From assembly GCA_037783415.1 (NCBI GenBank), contig JAZGTN010000046.1, forward strand, positions 5,524,501 to 5,588,500: a DNA stretch of 64,000 nucleotides. The letters run 5' to 3'. Of this stretch, positions 1-13,200 are shown in pieces. Each line of letters opens with the position of its first letter. Position 1 is the stretch's first letter. Source of the stretch: Leptasterias polaris (lineage: Eukaryota > Echinodermata > Asteroidea > Forcipulatida > Asteriidae). Both the position numbers and the translations under genes were made by a program. The notes beneath the pieces were generated by a model, which saw only the letters and a list, made by a program, of their open reading frames with translations, was not told the origin of the DNA and did not search any database.

Positions 1-87
1 CAGCTCTGCGATTGTGACTAGTTCCCCATTAATCTATGCAAGGCACCATCGTCTACTTGGGAACTCACTATGGTATATACATGTAGG

Positions 88-330
88 GTTCTCTTGGCAT
101 TGCCCTTCAGATGGGACAATAAGCCGTAGGTCCCGTGTGCTACGATTGGTACTGCACGCAACAGAACCCAGAACATTTATTCTGTAAGAGTATGGGTTAA
201 CCCCAGTGTTTCTGGTTAACATAGCAAGCACCCTTGTTTACAGGTTTCCTCAGGCTTGCGAGCTACAGTGATTAAGTTCACTTGCAAGACATCCTTGGTT
301 TTGTTACCACAAATATATAATACAATAATA
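88..330 (+). repeat. SINE-like repeat body, copy 1
   Basis: This stretch shares a long colinear segment with 62390-62600, including the phrases AAGCCGTAGGTC and GGTTAACCCCAGTGTTTCTG, and a shorter related segment at 41675-41790 in the opposite orientation. At 62277 the same body follows a tRNA-like head, so I read it as the body of a tRNA-derived SINE family with the head missing here. The 65-residue reading frame on the minus strand inside it is not a gene. Confidence 0.6.
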
Positions 331-366
331 TAATAAATAATAAATTAATTGATGCCATTTACTCAT

Positions 367-536
367 GGGCCAAAATTCATAGAGATGCTTAAGCAGAAAA
401 CTGTGCTTAACTAATTTCCACTAAGCAAAACTAAGCAGGAAACCGGTTAAAGATGGTGCATGTTATGATGGAGTTTTGTTGTACGCTTACTGCAGATACT
501 TTTGGGGCTTAAGCAGCTGTATGAAATTGGACCCTG
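367..536. mobile_element. Short foldback element (AATTTCAT family), copy 1
   Basis: The left end reads GGGCCAAAATTCATAGAG and the right end is its approximate reverse complement, CTGTATGAAATTGGACCC. The interior repeats GCTTAAGCAG-type words. Related copies lie at 8592-8767 and 39768-39905. Small size, inverted ends and absence of coding sequence fit a non-autonomous MITE. Confidence 0.55.
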
Positions 537-730
537 TTAAGCAAATTACATAAACGATCAAGAAGATTTGACAGCTCCTTCACAAACAATGAATTTGCCG
601 TTGAATCTGCTTACAAGAATTACTGCTGCCAAGGTTAGCATGTTTTGTGCTTTTTTTTTGTAGTAAGCAGTAATTTATTAAACAGAAAAATCTGCTCAGG
701 GTGCAACATCTGCTAACATTGTTTTTTTAA

Positions 731-1105
731 GAGCAAGGGAAATGTCTGATTCGATTTTGTGATGCACTCCAAACTCCTCATGTGAGTGGGAAAAATTTAT
801 TCTCCAACCTCACGTTTAAAATGGTGTAAATTGCCATTGCATTCGATAACCTCCAGGACAAAATTGGTCAACATCCAGAACATCTGATGACATCATTCTG
901 AGAAAAATGGGTCTGTACATTTTGATATGGGGATGTTTTGGTTCATTCCTGACTTCCAATGATATTCGATCCGAACGGCCCAAAATTAGACATCTTGACT
1001 GACGAAATATTCCTCCTTGGAATGTAGAGACACATTAGTTATTGAAATCCAATGACGCATTGTTTCAAATTTTGCTCTGAAAAAGTAAGTCATTTCCCTT
1101 CCTTT
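731..1105. mobile_element. TTAA-flanked MITE, family 1, copy 1
   Basis: The element is bounded by TTAA at 727-730 and 1106-1109. Its ends are inverted repeats: AGAGCAAGGGAAATG on the left and its reverse complement CATTTCCCTTCC on the right. Interior phrases such as TGGTGTAAATTGCCATTGCA recur in the copies at 16552-17148, 17640-17960, 25288-25866 and 28900-29307. TTAA target duplications are typical of the piggyBac and Kolobok superfamilies; the superfamily cannot be decided from this short copy. Confidence 0.65.
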
Positions 1106-1369
1106 TTAAGAAACTGGGCCTCTGGCTTCCTTTGATTTACATGTGCATGTATTCCAGCCCTTTAAAATTAAATTAGCTGAAACTGTTAACACGGTTAGTG
1201 ACGATACAAATCAAATTTTCCTTTGAACCTTCCTGCCATAAGAGTTGTCAAATACGTGCCAATAAACTGTTTCAGTTTTCAGGATATTTTACGTTAAAGC
1301 ATGAATACAGACAATAGCACTCCGTACTAACGCTAAAAACTAGTACCCGGATCTTAGACAACGTGTCAA

Positions 1370-1572
1370 AGTTTCTGGTTTGATTGGCTGCATATTGCGC
1401 CACAGCACCTTCTAAAGCATTACATGGTGCTATGAAAAGGAATGGGTCTCACACTTCAAAACGTAGCTCCACATATATACCTTGCAGGAAAATACTGACT
1501 GTTGAAGCGCCTTGAGCGCCACTAAGTGACAATATGAGCGCTATATAAGAAGCCACTATTATTATTATTAAA
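1370..1572 (+). repeat. SINE-like repeat with ATT-rich tail
   Basis: The body GGTTTGATTGGCTGCATATT is shared with 5505-5530 and, reversed, with 9780-9810. The copy ends in GAGCGCTATATAAGAA followed by an (ATT)n tract, the same tail as at 52900-52972 and, reversed, at 18180-18260. No tRNA-like head is visible in this 5'-truncated copy. Confidence 0.6.
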
Positions 1573-4103
1573 GTTCACTAACATATCCAAAGTTTTGTGT
1601 TTACTTGCGTGGACTCACTGTTCTAATAGTGCAGTTTGGTGCACCAAAGATGCAGTGATCCCTTAAGTGGTGGAATGTTTGTCCGACAGCCCGGTAGTTT
1701 CAGCTAAAGTGACGTCAGTAGTGCGGAGTGCTCTTCAATTGCTGCCTTGCTGGCTTTACAATCAGGGAAGGCTTAGAACACCAATAATATTGATTCTGTA
1801 CAATATATCTTAATTCTTACAAAGTATGAACATTATTTACATACGTTTTACACAATCTGACAAGGGTGCACATAATGTCTCCAACTTGTCAAGCATGACA
1901 TGCGCAAAACTTGAAGGGGAACTCTCTAATTTAGTTTACAATCTATCCTTACATGATATTAGAACAAACATTAAACCACAATTCATAAATACCCCAGACA
2001 GTTTCGCTATTCCTATTGGTGGAGAGCACGTCACGTGGGGGTGTTTAAACGGCTGATAAAGACATAGCTGGAGCTGTTTAAGACCTTCGGCTCGGGCCTT
2101 TATCGCACGGCCACGACCCTGCTGGTTTTAAACGGCCGTTTAAGAACTCGTCGCTACCCTTTTATTCCCTTATTAAACCACCACACAACACCCCCCCCCA
2201 ACCACCATCCCCATCCAATCACTAACACCCCCCAAACACACACAATTTTTTTTATTACAACATTACAAAATTAAACAATTAAAAAAATAATTAGAAGTGA
2301 ATACCGAGCCAAGCAAATTTTTTAAATATGGCATAAACAATGTTTTTCATGCATTACTTGCAAAGACAAGAAATAATACCTTTAGTTTAATTACCCCGTC
2401 ATTTCTATCTGAAAGCTCACTTGTTATAAGGCTGTATTAGAAGTAAGCAACCTGTCAAATAATTGTTTGTCTGAAATGCCCCCTGTTGATTTACCCGTTA
2501 TGCATGAATCGTCTCTCAATATGTTCGAGCAGCTAGCATGCAAGGGGGCCTATGGCAGCTAGCATGCAAGGGCACCTACGGCAGCCAGCCACATCAACCC
2601 ATTTATGACTACAGAGCACAGCCAGAGATCGAAAGTGTTTGATTTTTCCGGAGGGAAGAAAACCAGAGGGCCCGAAGAAAAAACCCTTGTGGCATAGAAG
2701 AGAAGGAATGCACAACTCTACTCACATAGGGCCACATTGGCGCCCATGCCACCCCTAGGTTTATTTCTTGTAAATGTTGGGTCCCATATCTTGCAGATTC
2801 TTGTCTTTGACAATCACCAATGGTTGTCATTGTGTTTTAATGACAACATGATAGCAGTGAGTCTGTTCTGAAGGTGGATTCTGTTTGCAGTTATTCCACA
2901 ACAATAGTCCATCTCCTGTCAGAAAAGAGTTATCTAACGGTGATATTTTGTGGTTTGAAATAAAAGTGATTGTCTATTCTAATAGTACCAGGCATGACAT
3001 TTGACCTTTGGGAAAAAAGTTGGGACAGTTTATTGGTAACAAGGAAAAAGTCTTGTGCGTATTCCAACATAAGGACTTGTTAAAGTGCGCAAGTTTGTTT
3101 TTACATGCTAAAGCAATGTACGTGGAACCAAAGTAGCCCCGAAAATGTTTGAAAACGTGCAAGACTAGCACAGCCTGTAGGATTGTGCAGATTTCCCAGA
3201 CTGTCTCTGGGGGGAAAATAATCGGAAATCGGAAATCGGCCTAAAGTAGGAGGAACGTCTGCCCGTTATACACAAGATGGAAGCATTCAGTGAAGAATCA
3301 GTTGCCAGGATAACAGACCATCATGCCAATGTTTAAACTTGATTTGTTACCTCTTTGAATTCTTAGACTTAATCCCTATCAGCTAATATCTTAAACTTAT
3401 TTAGGTTTATTTCTTACATCCATACAGATGCTATAAATACTTGTACATCATAAACAATGCACTATAAGCAGTTTTAAATGTTTAACTTAACTTTACAGTT
3501 TTCATACTTCACATATCTACAAATTTTCTGGGGAAAGTTTTGTACCATTTTCCCCGGTATCCACTGCACACCTAAGACTGTGACTGTCAATTCACAATTC
3601 AAGTCAAACAAGTTGAAATAAATGTGGGCGCTTTTTGCCGACATTTTCCAAAAATTTCCAATATTTCCCGATCAGCTTCTTGTATATTATTCATCATGAA
3701 AGTGTATCTCATACTGTTGCTCAACAAAAATAGATTTTTTTAAAATTTAAGGCAAAGTTTACAATCAAAATGTGAAAAATCACAGTTCTACAATTTTCAG
3801 CTTCATAAAACAAAGAAATATCTATCGCTATGTAACACTGATGTTTAGTCTAATTACATTAATAATGATTTCTCAAGGTGAAGTGGTTAACAAAAACTTT
3901 GAAACTCTCTTTCCTGCGATATTCAATATCTCTTTACCATACCGCAGCCACTTTTGTCATGTTCCCCGTGTTAACATAGCAATGATGAATATTGATTCTT
4001 TCTATACCAAACAGGGGCCAGTCTTACCAAGGCCCCTGTGGTTTGTGGTTTGCTTCAGTCTTGGTAACCGTCTCTGTTTCAACAACAAGATAATGTCCTT
4101 CAC
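1573..4103. other. Intergenic DNA downstream of the DNAJC14-like gene
   Basis: I see no supportable gene here. A near-identical 28-bp unit beginning GGCAGCTAGCATGCAAGG is repeated twice at about 2527-2585. A C-rich and then A-rich low-complexity tract lies at 2165-2290. The 3' UTR of the minus-strand gene must lie at the right side. A minus-strand AATAAA (plus-strand TTTATT at 3406-3411) is one possible polyadenylation signal, but such hexamers are common in AT-rich DNA. The 127-residue plus-strand frame at 3772-4155 is antisense to the last exon of that gene. Confidence 0.4.
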
Positions 4104-4239
4104 TTATCGCTGCTTCTTTTTCTTGTGCTTCTTTTGGCGTTTGTTTCTATCTTGATTTGTGTTGTTGTAATGGTCACCGCTTGGAGGGCCGGCGCCGTTC
4201 CTGTGAAGACGCTTAAATAAATCTCTCAGCTGTTCCTCA
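4104..4239 (-). CDS. DNAJC14-like, terminal coding exon 12
   Basis: After TTATTTCACAG the frame reads [17 protein letters not shown], then a spacer and a basic tail [12 protein letters not shown] and TAA. The leucine-rich helix and basic C-terminus resemble the vertebrate DNAJC14 end, and the split serine codon at the junction preserves frame. Confidence 0.85.
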
Positions 4240-7200
4240 CTGTGAAATAATGACCATGGGATTGAATGAAACATATTAGGAACGAAAAATTTGCTTGTTT
4301 TTCAAATTTTCCTTATGAATTATTTTAGGCAGCACTTTATCTGTTAAGCATTCAAAGGCGAGATTCTGAACTCATTTTTTCCTATATGTTTCCTCTGACA
4401 CTCAAGAAAGCTACCTAATATCTCAAGTGACCATTGTCACAAAGAACATGACCTGTTTTAAAATCCTTTTGTTCGACTTCCGAAGCTCTTCATGGGCTTT
4501 CTCCAAAGTACTTACAAAATCTTGTTTCAATCCGGGAAAGAATATGCTTATCAACTAAGGTCAGGTAATAACGGTCCCTTCTTAGATTATCCCAATGATA
4601 AAATGTTGGCTACATTCGGTGATAGGGTTTTTCTGTGGCAGCCCTTAAGCTTTGGAGGGCACTACCGTTGCATACACATAGCGAAACGACACTCCCCTCT
4701 TTTTAATATAACATAAAACCCATCTTTTTAATGCCGCATTTTAGTGTTTTTAATGGTATTGTTCTCTTGTGTCTTTTGTTTGCCATTCTTCTATGGTTGC
4801 CTTGCCAGTTAGTTTAGATTTTTTACATAGGTAGGGTTAGAGGCATCTGTCTCCTAAAAAGATCAAAACATCACCAATGCCAGCAGGGATAGGCCTATGT
4901 AATAAGTAACTATTAGTTCTCTGTAGGCAGGACAGACAAAGCCCCATACTTTGGTTTGGGCACTGGGCTGGTGAGCAGTCTTGTTTCTATATCTTTTCCT
5001 TCCATTCTATGCATTTTAAAATGTGTTATGGGCTTTTGATCATTTTTATGTAAGGGGCGCAATATGAATATTAGGAACTGACCTGATATCTGGCTCGTGC
5101 TCCTGGCCCCGATGGTTACTGTGATGATTACAGAAGTTGGGAGGGTTAGATTGTTGGCTCCTTGGGCGGGAACCTCCCCTGTTAGTCCTGCTGTTGGACC
5201 CCAGACGATAACGGATCTCGCAGCAGTTAGCCTCAACGCACCCCATCACACCATGTTTCCTCTGTGGAGATAAATATCCAACTTGTTAAAATGGAGAAGA
5301 CGTGTCGTGGCCGAGTGGTTAAGAGCACTGGACTCAAGCTTTGGTGTTTCTTATCAGTAGAGTGTGGGTTTAAGTCCGACACTCAACCATTATTGATGCG
5401 TCCTTCTGATGGGGTGTAAAGCCGTTGGTCCCGTGTGTTGTGTAATGCACATAAAAGAACCCAGTGCACTGATCAAAAAGAGAAGGGGTTCGCCCTGGTG
5501 TTCCTGGTTTGATTGGCTGCATATTCCGCCACATCACCTTGTAAACCATGGTGCTGTGTAAAGGAATAGGTCTGTAATGTAGCCAATGTAGAGTAAGATA
5601 AGAATGATTTGGGCTATATGCATCCAATATGCATCAAATATTTGTATAATTTTCGCACTTCATGATTCATTATAACTAAATTTTAGGCCTTGTAATATAT
5701 ATTTTCCTCATATTTGGAATGTAAAGAATGCTACATAATCTTGAATTACCTGACATGCAGCCCATTCAGTTATATCGAATATTTTGTCCTCCATCATGGC
5801 ATAGAAATGAACCTTCAACCCCAGGTAAGATGTCTCCGCCCACATGTCGTGCTGGAGATAATAAAACAAAGGTTCATTCATTCATTCATTTAATTTACAC
5901 AGAATCAATAACAAGAATTAACAAACCTTCTGGACAGGTCAGCTATGTTGGAAATAAAAGGTGGGCTAACTGAAACAAGAATTCAACTGTTACTGTCAGA
6001 TGATGTGTATATCCGCCCAACTTTTCTGCCCTTGACTACGGCCGACAATTTATTATGGTTGGAACAACTTCAGAGCGCCCTCAAGTTTTTGCTGGCAGCC
6101 TGATCATTTGACGTCACACTTTGAGGCTCGTGAATAACGCCAGATACCTGCCTGACCGGATGTTGCCAGATGTACCTTTGACCTAGCATTCATTTCACAC
6201 AGAGATTCACAGCACATATTACATAGTGAATAAAACAACATTACAACATTGGCAAGAACCAATGGTTAACTAGTGGTTGTTTAGTGACGTACTAGTGCAT
6301 GCGCACAGAAGTTGTTGTGCGAACGACTGTAGTCAATAGTCATGTCATGTCAACGCCAGTGTTCTCCACACACGTATTTTGGGAGGGCGAGCCACCCTCC
6401 CAAAGTTTAAGGCCGCCCTGCCAAAGAATTGGCCGCCCTGCTAAAATAATTGGCCGCCCTGCCAAAAAAATTACAAACAGACTATTTTTAGCCTGCACTT
6501 AATACGATCAAACGAGTAGCCGATGAGCCAAGCCCGACTTCTAAACCGCAGCATTGGAATTGCGATCATTTTAGTATACAAACGTTAAAACACGATGCAC
6601 ACACAATCACATGGTTCTGACTGCTGAGTATCCACTGCTGCACGTGCATCGCCCCAACAACGTTCGGTCGGTAGTCCATGCATAGCGCATACACAACACA
6701 CACGGTCCAAAGTCCAAGCTAACCAACATTCCGCACGCTGTGATTGGCCGTTGATTACCATATTCATAAGAGAGCTTTCTAGACTCCAACGCAGTACACG
6801 TTCACGAGCCGATAAAGAATTGCAACACAGTGTGCCGCACGCCTGCAGATTGGTACAATGTACAGCCTTGAAGGATATTCAAACATTGACAACTTTTGCC
6901 GATAGAGGGCGTTGCGGGGCAAAGTTCATTGAATTTGTTCTCAATGTGTGCGTAACGTGCGTTGTTTACCGATCGTTGAATCTCAACGATTTTATTGAAA
7001 ACGAAGTTCTAAACAACGGAACCTCTAATCACAAATCCATGAAAATGGTTGTTGATGAAAAAGGTATTATTGAGGGCAGAAATTAGGGGATAAGATCGTC
7101 CAAAAAATGTTTTTTTGTAATTTAAAAAAAAAAAAATTCTGTTTCGAAAATTGCACGTGTGGGCTATCCGATCACCACCAACGCATATAAATCCAGCTTT

Positions 7201-10200
7201 CTAAAATCCAACACTGAGCGGCATATCCCTCTGATGTTTTTGGCGCGGGGCACAAAGCAAAATGTATAACAAATTGTAGGTTTTGAATTAGTTTTACAAC
7301 AAGGTTGTTTCGACAGAATGACAATCATTCTCCAATCATTCTCCTTATTATAGTGTCGGGGCCCGGGGGTTAATAAGATTATTTTTAAGAAAAGGATTAT
7401 CTCGGGTGTTTTTTCCTTTCACGTGCGATGACGTCATAAACCAACGGGCGCCATTTTGATGACATCATATCGACGGGCGCCATTTTGATTACGTCATGCC
7501 GCCCTCCCAAAGAAAAAGTCTGTGGAGAACACTGAACGCGACCGGCGACTTATAACTGGTCCACTCTGCACTGTGCTATATACGGCTATTGATTACCAGC
7601 GATGCGACCATGCCCCGTAGGCTGGTTCCAAATAGTCGACTAGCGTAGTCCAACTATCTTCGACTAGACAGAGTTCGGGCTAACTTAGTCGAACTATGGT
7701 CAACGATAGTCCTTGCGCGAACTTGGCCCAAGCTGAAGCCTAAGTCAGAGCCCAAGTCAGAGCCCAAGTCAGAGCCCAAGCTGGAGCCCAAGTCAGACCT
7801 CAATTCAGAGATAAAGAATAGAGCCCAAACTGAAGCCCAAAATGGAGCCCAAGCCACAGCCCAAGCCGGAACCCAAGCCTAAGCCTAAGTCAAAGAGATG
7901 TATGGCTTCAGTCCTTACCTCATTTGCAGAATGCCTCTCACCATGTACACTGCAGTAGCGAGCACTGTGTTGTGCTCTGTCCGTCTCGTAGCGCCGATGT
8001 TTCCCATGGCATGCTTCACAGTTCAATGTATTCAGAATCTATGAAGATATCAACAAATACGAGCAAGGTTAAATAATGAATAGACCTCAAGACATTGTGT
8101 CGGTAGAAGGCTAAGTACTTTGGGTGAGGGGAGGGGGACAAAAGCAGAACTCCGAACATTCAGATTCCAGAAATTGTAATTTCATCAAGTCAGCGATGGT
8201 ATAGTTATTGTCTGGTGTGCCACTATGGCCAATGTAAATACAAAGAGAGGTACTGTTAAATCCTTCAAGAACAGTTCTCATCCCCATGTAACCCTTTCTT
8301 TAAACCTGCACCAAACTACAGGCACAAAGCTTTCCCAAAAATTTCCAGCATCAATAAATCAAGTGTTGTTGGAACATTCTAGAAAAATAAAATACAGAGA
8401 AATACTTTACACTAATTTAAAATAATCGTGTTTGGTATTAAAGATTACCTCTTCCATCTTCTTCATAAAGTCCTCCATCTGAAAATACAAGATGATTAAA
8501 AAGAAATCAGTGTTTGGGCTAAACAAGAAAAACATTAAATGATATTTGAACCTATGACCTCTGGGTTTAAGCACTGGTGTTCTACCAACTGGGCCCAATT
8601 TCATGAAGCTGTTTAGTAGAAAATGCTGCTTAGCAAATTCCTTTGCTAAGCAAAAAGTGAGTGGGGCGCCAGTCGCAACAGTGTAAACTTTATGGAATGT
8701 TGGCTGGTTGCCTGTTTGTGCTAAGCAAGATTTGTCTGTGCTTAGCAACAATTATGAAATTGAGCCCTGAGCTATCCGTCATAACCGTTGTATATGAAAA
8801 TAATTGTAGGACGGTGTATACCGACTTGTGATGCTTAAACCTCAACGAGACAAGATTGTCTCACGGTGGACAAGGTTGGTGTCTACATGGAGTCGCCCAC
8901 GTTATTGAGAAGGTCTTTGTTTAACAATTTTCAGAGTGTAGGGTGGACAAGATTCTTTGACTTTTTGTGTGTTTATTATGAACAAATTTCAAACAACCTG
9001 AATCTATGTGTGAGTTAGATCAAACAAATATTGAATGCATTTCGCTCCTGCATTGTCGCAGAATATAATCACGAGGAGAAATCTTGCTTTTACCTTTCAC
9101 TCAACTTCGCCTCGTAAAATGGAATGAACTAGTCCAGATTTCAAGCTTGTGATTCTATTCCTTGACATCGCTTTCACATGCATCCCCTTATTGGAAAGCT
9201 CCATTAAAGAATTTTCGAGTTTGGCCACCAAAACTCGGAAACTATACATCCTTTTCAGTGAGTGAGTGTGTTTACATTGTCATTACTTGGGTCGTTAAAC
9301 TTAATGGATGAGCAGTTAATCTGCCTGGGGCAGTTGGCAGTACTACTACATGTAGTTTGTTCTTGATCCAATTAATTTTAAAAAAAGGAATTACATGAAG
9401 ATAACAGGTGTGAGTTGGTATAGACAAAAAGGATGCGTTATTCTGGCCTCTTCCTTCAATGGAGCTTTCCCGTAATGCAATATTTGTATAATAATCTACT
9501 GAACATACCTCTTCATTGAAGCTTACATTCCTACTCTCCATCTCAAACTCTCTCCTCTTCACCTGTTTATAGAAGAAAAGGATTTCTACGTCAGCAACTG
9601 GGAAAAGTTTCAATCATAGGTGCCATGACATTCAATACTGAGTTCTTACATAGCGCTTTATCACACCCGATGGGCATATCAAAGCACTCAGTACTTTTCC
9701 TGCAAGTTATGCGGAGCTACGTTTTGAAGTATGAGACCTATTCCTTTACATAGCATCATGTAATGGTTAACAAGGTGCCGTGGGCGCAATATGCAGCCAA
9801 TCAAACCAGAACACAAGTGTCAAGACCTGGACTCGAGCGCACACTCTGATGATCAGAAACACCACAGCTTGAGTCCGGTGTTCTCATCCGCTCTGCCACA
9901 ACACGCCACAAAATAACGACACACCACGCCATTCCCTAAGTAATTTCCCAATTAAGAATTTACAGCAAATTTAGACAAACCAAAAAAAGTCGGCCAAAGT
10001 TTAGAATGCGATGGCTGAAATAACTATGTAAAAAAAATCACCAGAGTCACAACAACAAAAAAGCATTTTATACCGTAAACACAGAAAAATACAACCTTAC
10101 TGCTTTGTAAACCAACCAAAAACTCACAACACTACAAAAAAGGCCTCTCCTGTGCAAACTGTAAAGGGCGCACTGTGTCGTGAATTGCCCTTATTAGTGT

Positions 10201-13200
10201 CTCCCTTCCAAGGGTTAGTGTCAAGAGGGATCAGTCAGGCATGCAACTCTTCAGCCGAAAAAACCCCCGGAAAATTACCGATCAACGATGTCTTTCCCAG
10301 TGGACGCCATCGTTATTTTTCAAGCAAACACCTATCGATCGCGTGGTTCACTTGCACTCTTACAGCGTCTGGTTTCCGCCGCATCCCCTTACACAAATAG
10401 CAATAAAAACACTACGGAGCCAGACTGTGCAAAAAATAGTGTAGAAGGTATGCTGTACGAGGAGAACTTGTGTCTGTGTCTAGACTGTGTAATGCTTTTG
10501 TATGTGTAAACTTCCGCGGAGCCAGACTTTAAGAATCCTGAACCTTTATTTCTTTTCAATAAGCAATGTTTCCTTCAGCAGGATTTTTTTTTTTCATGAA
10601 GCGTGATTTTTTTTACCGCGGATTTATTTCGTAACGGCGGTGTTCTATTTTATAAAAAGCGGAAATCCGCCGATCCGCGGAAAAGTTGCATGCCTGATCA
10701 GTACACTGCGCTGCCCATGGGAACAAAGCATCTTTGTAAAAATGTCTTGATTGTTTTAGGAAAAGACTTAACTTGTTTCACCACGGTAATAGATTGTGAA
10801 TTTGTATTGGTCATGAACTAATCATGTGATGTGTTACAAAGATGCATGTACGTGGCTCAGGGGAACATGAGTGATGTACACCACGGGGTACATTACCTTG
10901 ATAGTGCCCAACGTTCCTCGTCTACTCCGCCTTGTACAATATTAGAAATAGCCCCAGCTTTGGGATGTAATTACGCTGGTACTAGGTAAATTGATTGACA
11001 TTCCTGTGCGATGTGCCGCAGGGAACAGTGAAACAATATTACCGTCAACGGCCACCATTGTTGTTTACAATTTGTTCGCCACTGTTCGTCTGCTTTTTTA
11101 ACTGTGCCAATTTTGTCCAAAATATTTTGGAAGATGACAACAGATCGCCTTCATTGAGGAATCTATTACCATGGAATAACAAAACAATTAATGCACACTC
11201 TGTGATGGGGTCCGTGGGTTTTTACACCCTCAAGGGCAAATGCAACAATCGGCTTGGCCACAGGTGCCATTTTCCCCTTCGAGTGAACAAAATGTAGGGA
11301 ACCCAAGTGCGCCCTCTGTGTTCAAGTGTGGACTCCAACTTTTGTAATTAACATATTTACTGTAAAAAGTTAACTTTGGGGTCGCGAGCTGTAGATTCGC
11401 TCTCTTTTCCTTTTGTAGCTTTGAGCACGAGAGAGCACATTATTTTCGCTCTGTATTTCTCTCCAATTTGTGGGGAGCATGGCTCTGGCCATGCTCCCCA
11501 TACTTTTCATTTGGGAGGGATAGTTTCTAAGACTCTCTGTGAGTATTATTTTGTCCTAAATTATATTTTGATTCAAGAAATATTGTCATTTATAGAGCTA
11601 TTTCATTCGGTAAATATATTGTATACTTGTATGTGTGTAGCCAGCCTCGTGTTGTGCTGACCTTTTGCCCTTTAGCTTTACATAAAGTGACTGTGTGCAT
11701 TTGTATTATATGCTATTTTGTATTCAATGTGCTGTATTGCATTGAAGGATTAAAATCAGTACAGGAGATTATACTTTACATGTCATCTTATTGAATTTGT
11801 TGTTGTATTGTTCTTCTGGTGAATGCTCGTCCTTTTTAAATAGAGGACCGGCCTCCTTCCCGTGTCTCTACAAAAACAACATGGACCCCATCGCACTGTG
11901 CAACAATTGTATACTGTACATTTTATACTTGTCATTATTTGCTTTCAACAAATTTCAAAACTGAACGTATCTTACAGGATCAATGAGCGTTTCGTATCCT
12001 TTCTGTAGTATCTGGAATGCCTTTCGAGCTCTGTGTTCCTGATCATTCTAAAAAAAAGAAAAAGAAAAGAGAAGAAACGATGAAAGCTAGGGTCATACTT
12101 TGGATTAACGGAGGGAATACCTTTGATAAGTACTCCAAAAATTAATGACCACAAACTTACTTGATAAAAAGCTCCGGAGAGCTGTAGAAATTATAAAACA
12201 TTGTTAGAAGCGACCACCTTTGAAGAAATGTACATGTAGTTTTAATGTTTAACCCTTTCAGCCCCAAGGGCGACTATAGTCGACTGTGCACTATACCCTG
12301 CTTCAGCCCCAAGGGTGACTATAGTCGCCCAAGATAACACACAACAAAGCACTCAAGCCTGGGCACAAAGGCCATTTGTTAAAAAGCTGTAGTTTTGTCC
12401 ATGTTCACCCTCCATACCCAAGCTTACCATCATTGGAAAGGGAAAGATCGGATCTTTCCAATGACGGTAAAATAAAATAGGGTTGCTATTTTGCAATAGC
12501 TTCAAATTAGAGTAGAAAGATCCGAAATGCCAAACACCTATGGAGCGCCATAAGGTTGTGTGCAAAAAAGTGTTTGGATTTTCAGAACACACTGAGGAAG
12601 CAAAGACCAAGAACTTGGACATTGTTTGGCTGATTTCAATGATTTTTGAATTATATGAAAGGAAATTCAATAGGTAAGACAATTTTTATTACTCATTATG
12701 CTCTTAAATAAAATCTTCAAGGTAATAATAGAGTTTGTAAAATCAAACTTTGAACACAAGCTTCCTGTTGTGCCAGGAAGTGTGCTTCACGCTTGAGTGG
12801 TCAAAGAACGTGGGCTCCAGCAGTTGTTTATGTCAAAAGAACTTGGGGCTTAAAGGGTTAAGAGAAGGAGGCAATTTTTCACCAACAAATTTGAATCTGA
12901 GAAAGGCTTTAGGCAAGAAACCTTTCTCAGGCATCCTAAAGCACACAACGCTATGTAACAATGGTGTTTTTTCTTTCATTATTTTCTTGCAACTTCGATG
13001 ACAAATTAAGCTCCAATGTTCACAGGTTTGTTACATTATGCATGTGTTGAGATACACCAAGTGAGGATACTGGTATTGACAATTACCAAAAGTACACCCT
13101 GCCTAGTACTCCAAAAATTAAAAACCATAAAAACTTAATTGGTGAGAAGCACTGCAGCTGTTGATAGTATAAACTATTCTGAGAAAAGATTCCCCTCAAA

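Noticed and set aside
3772..4155. 127-codon plus-strand frame
   Set aside because: It is antisense to the terminal DNAJC14-like exon and has no protein-like features beyond hydrophobic AT-rich codons.
5307..5390. Possible tRNA-Ser or tRNA-Leu gene
   Set aside because: A and B boxes are present but the acceptor stem does not close and the same head-plus-body recurs elsewhere, so it is a SINE head.
6751..7086. 111-codon plus-strand frame
   Set aside because: It lies in the core of a TIR element and is not kept open in the related core at 24080-24640.
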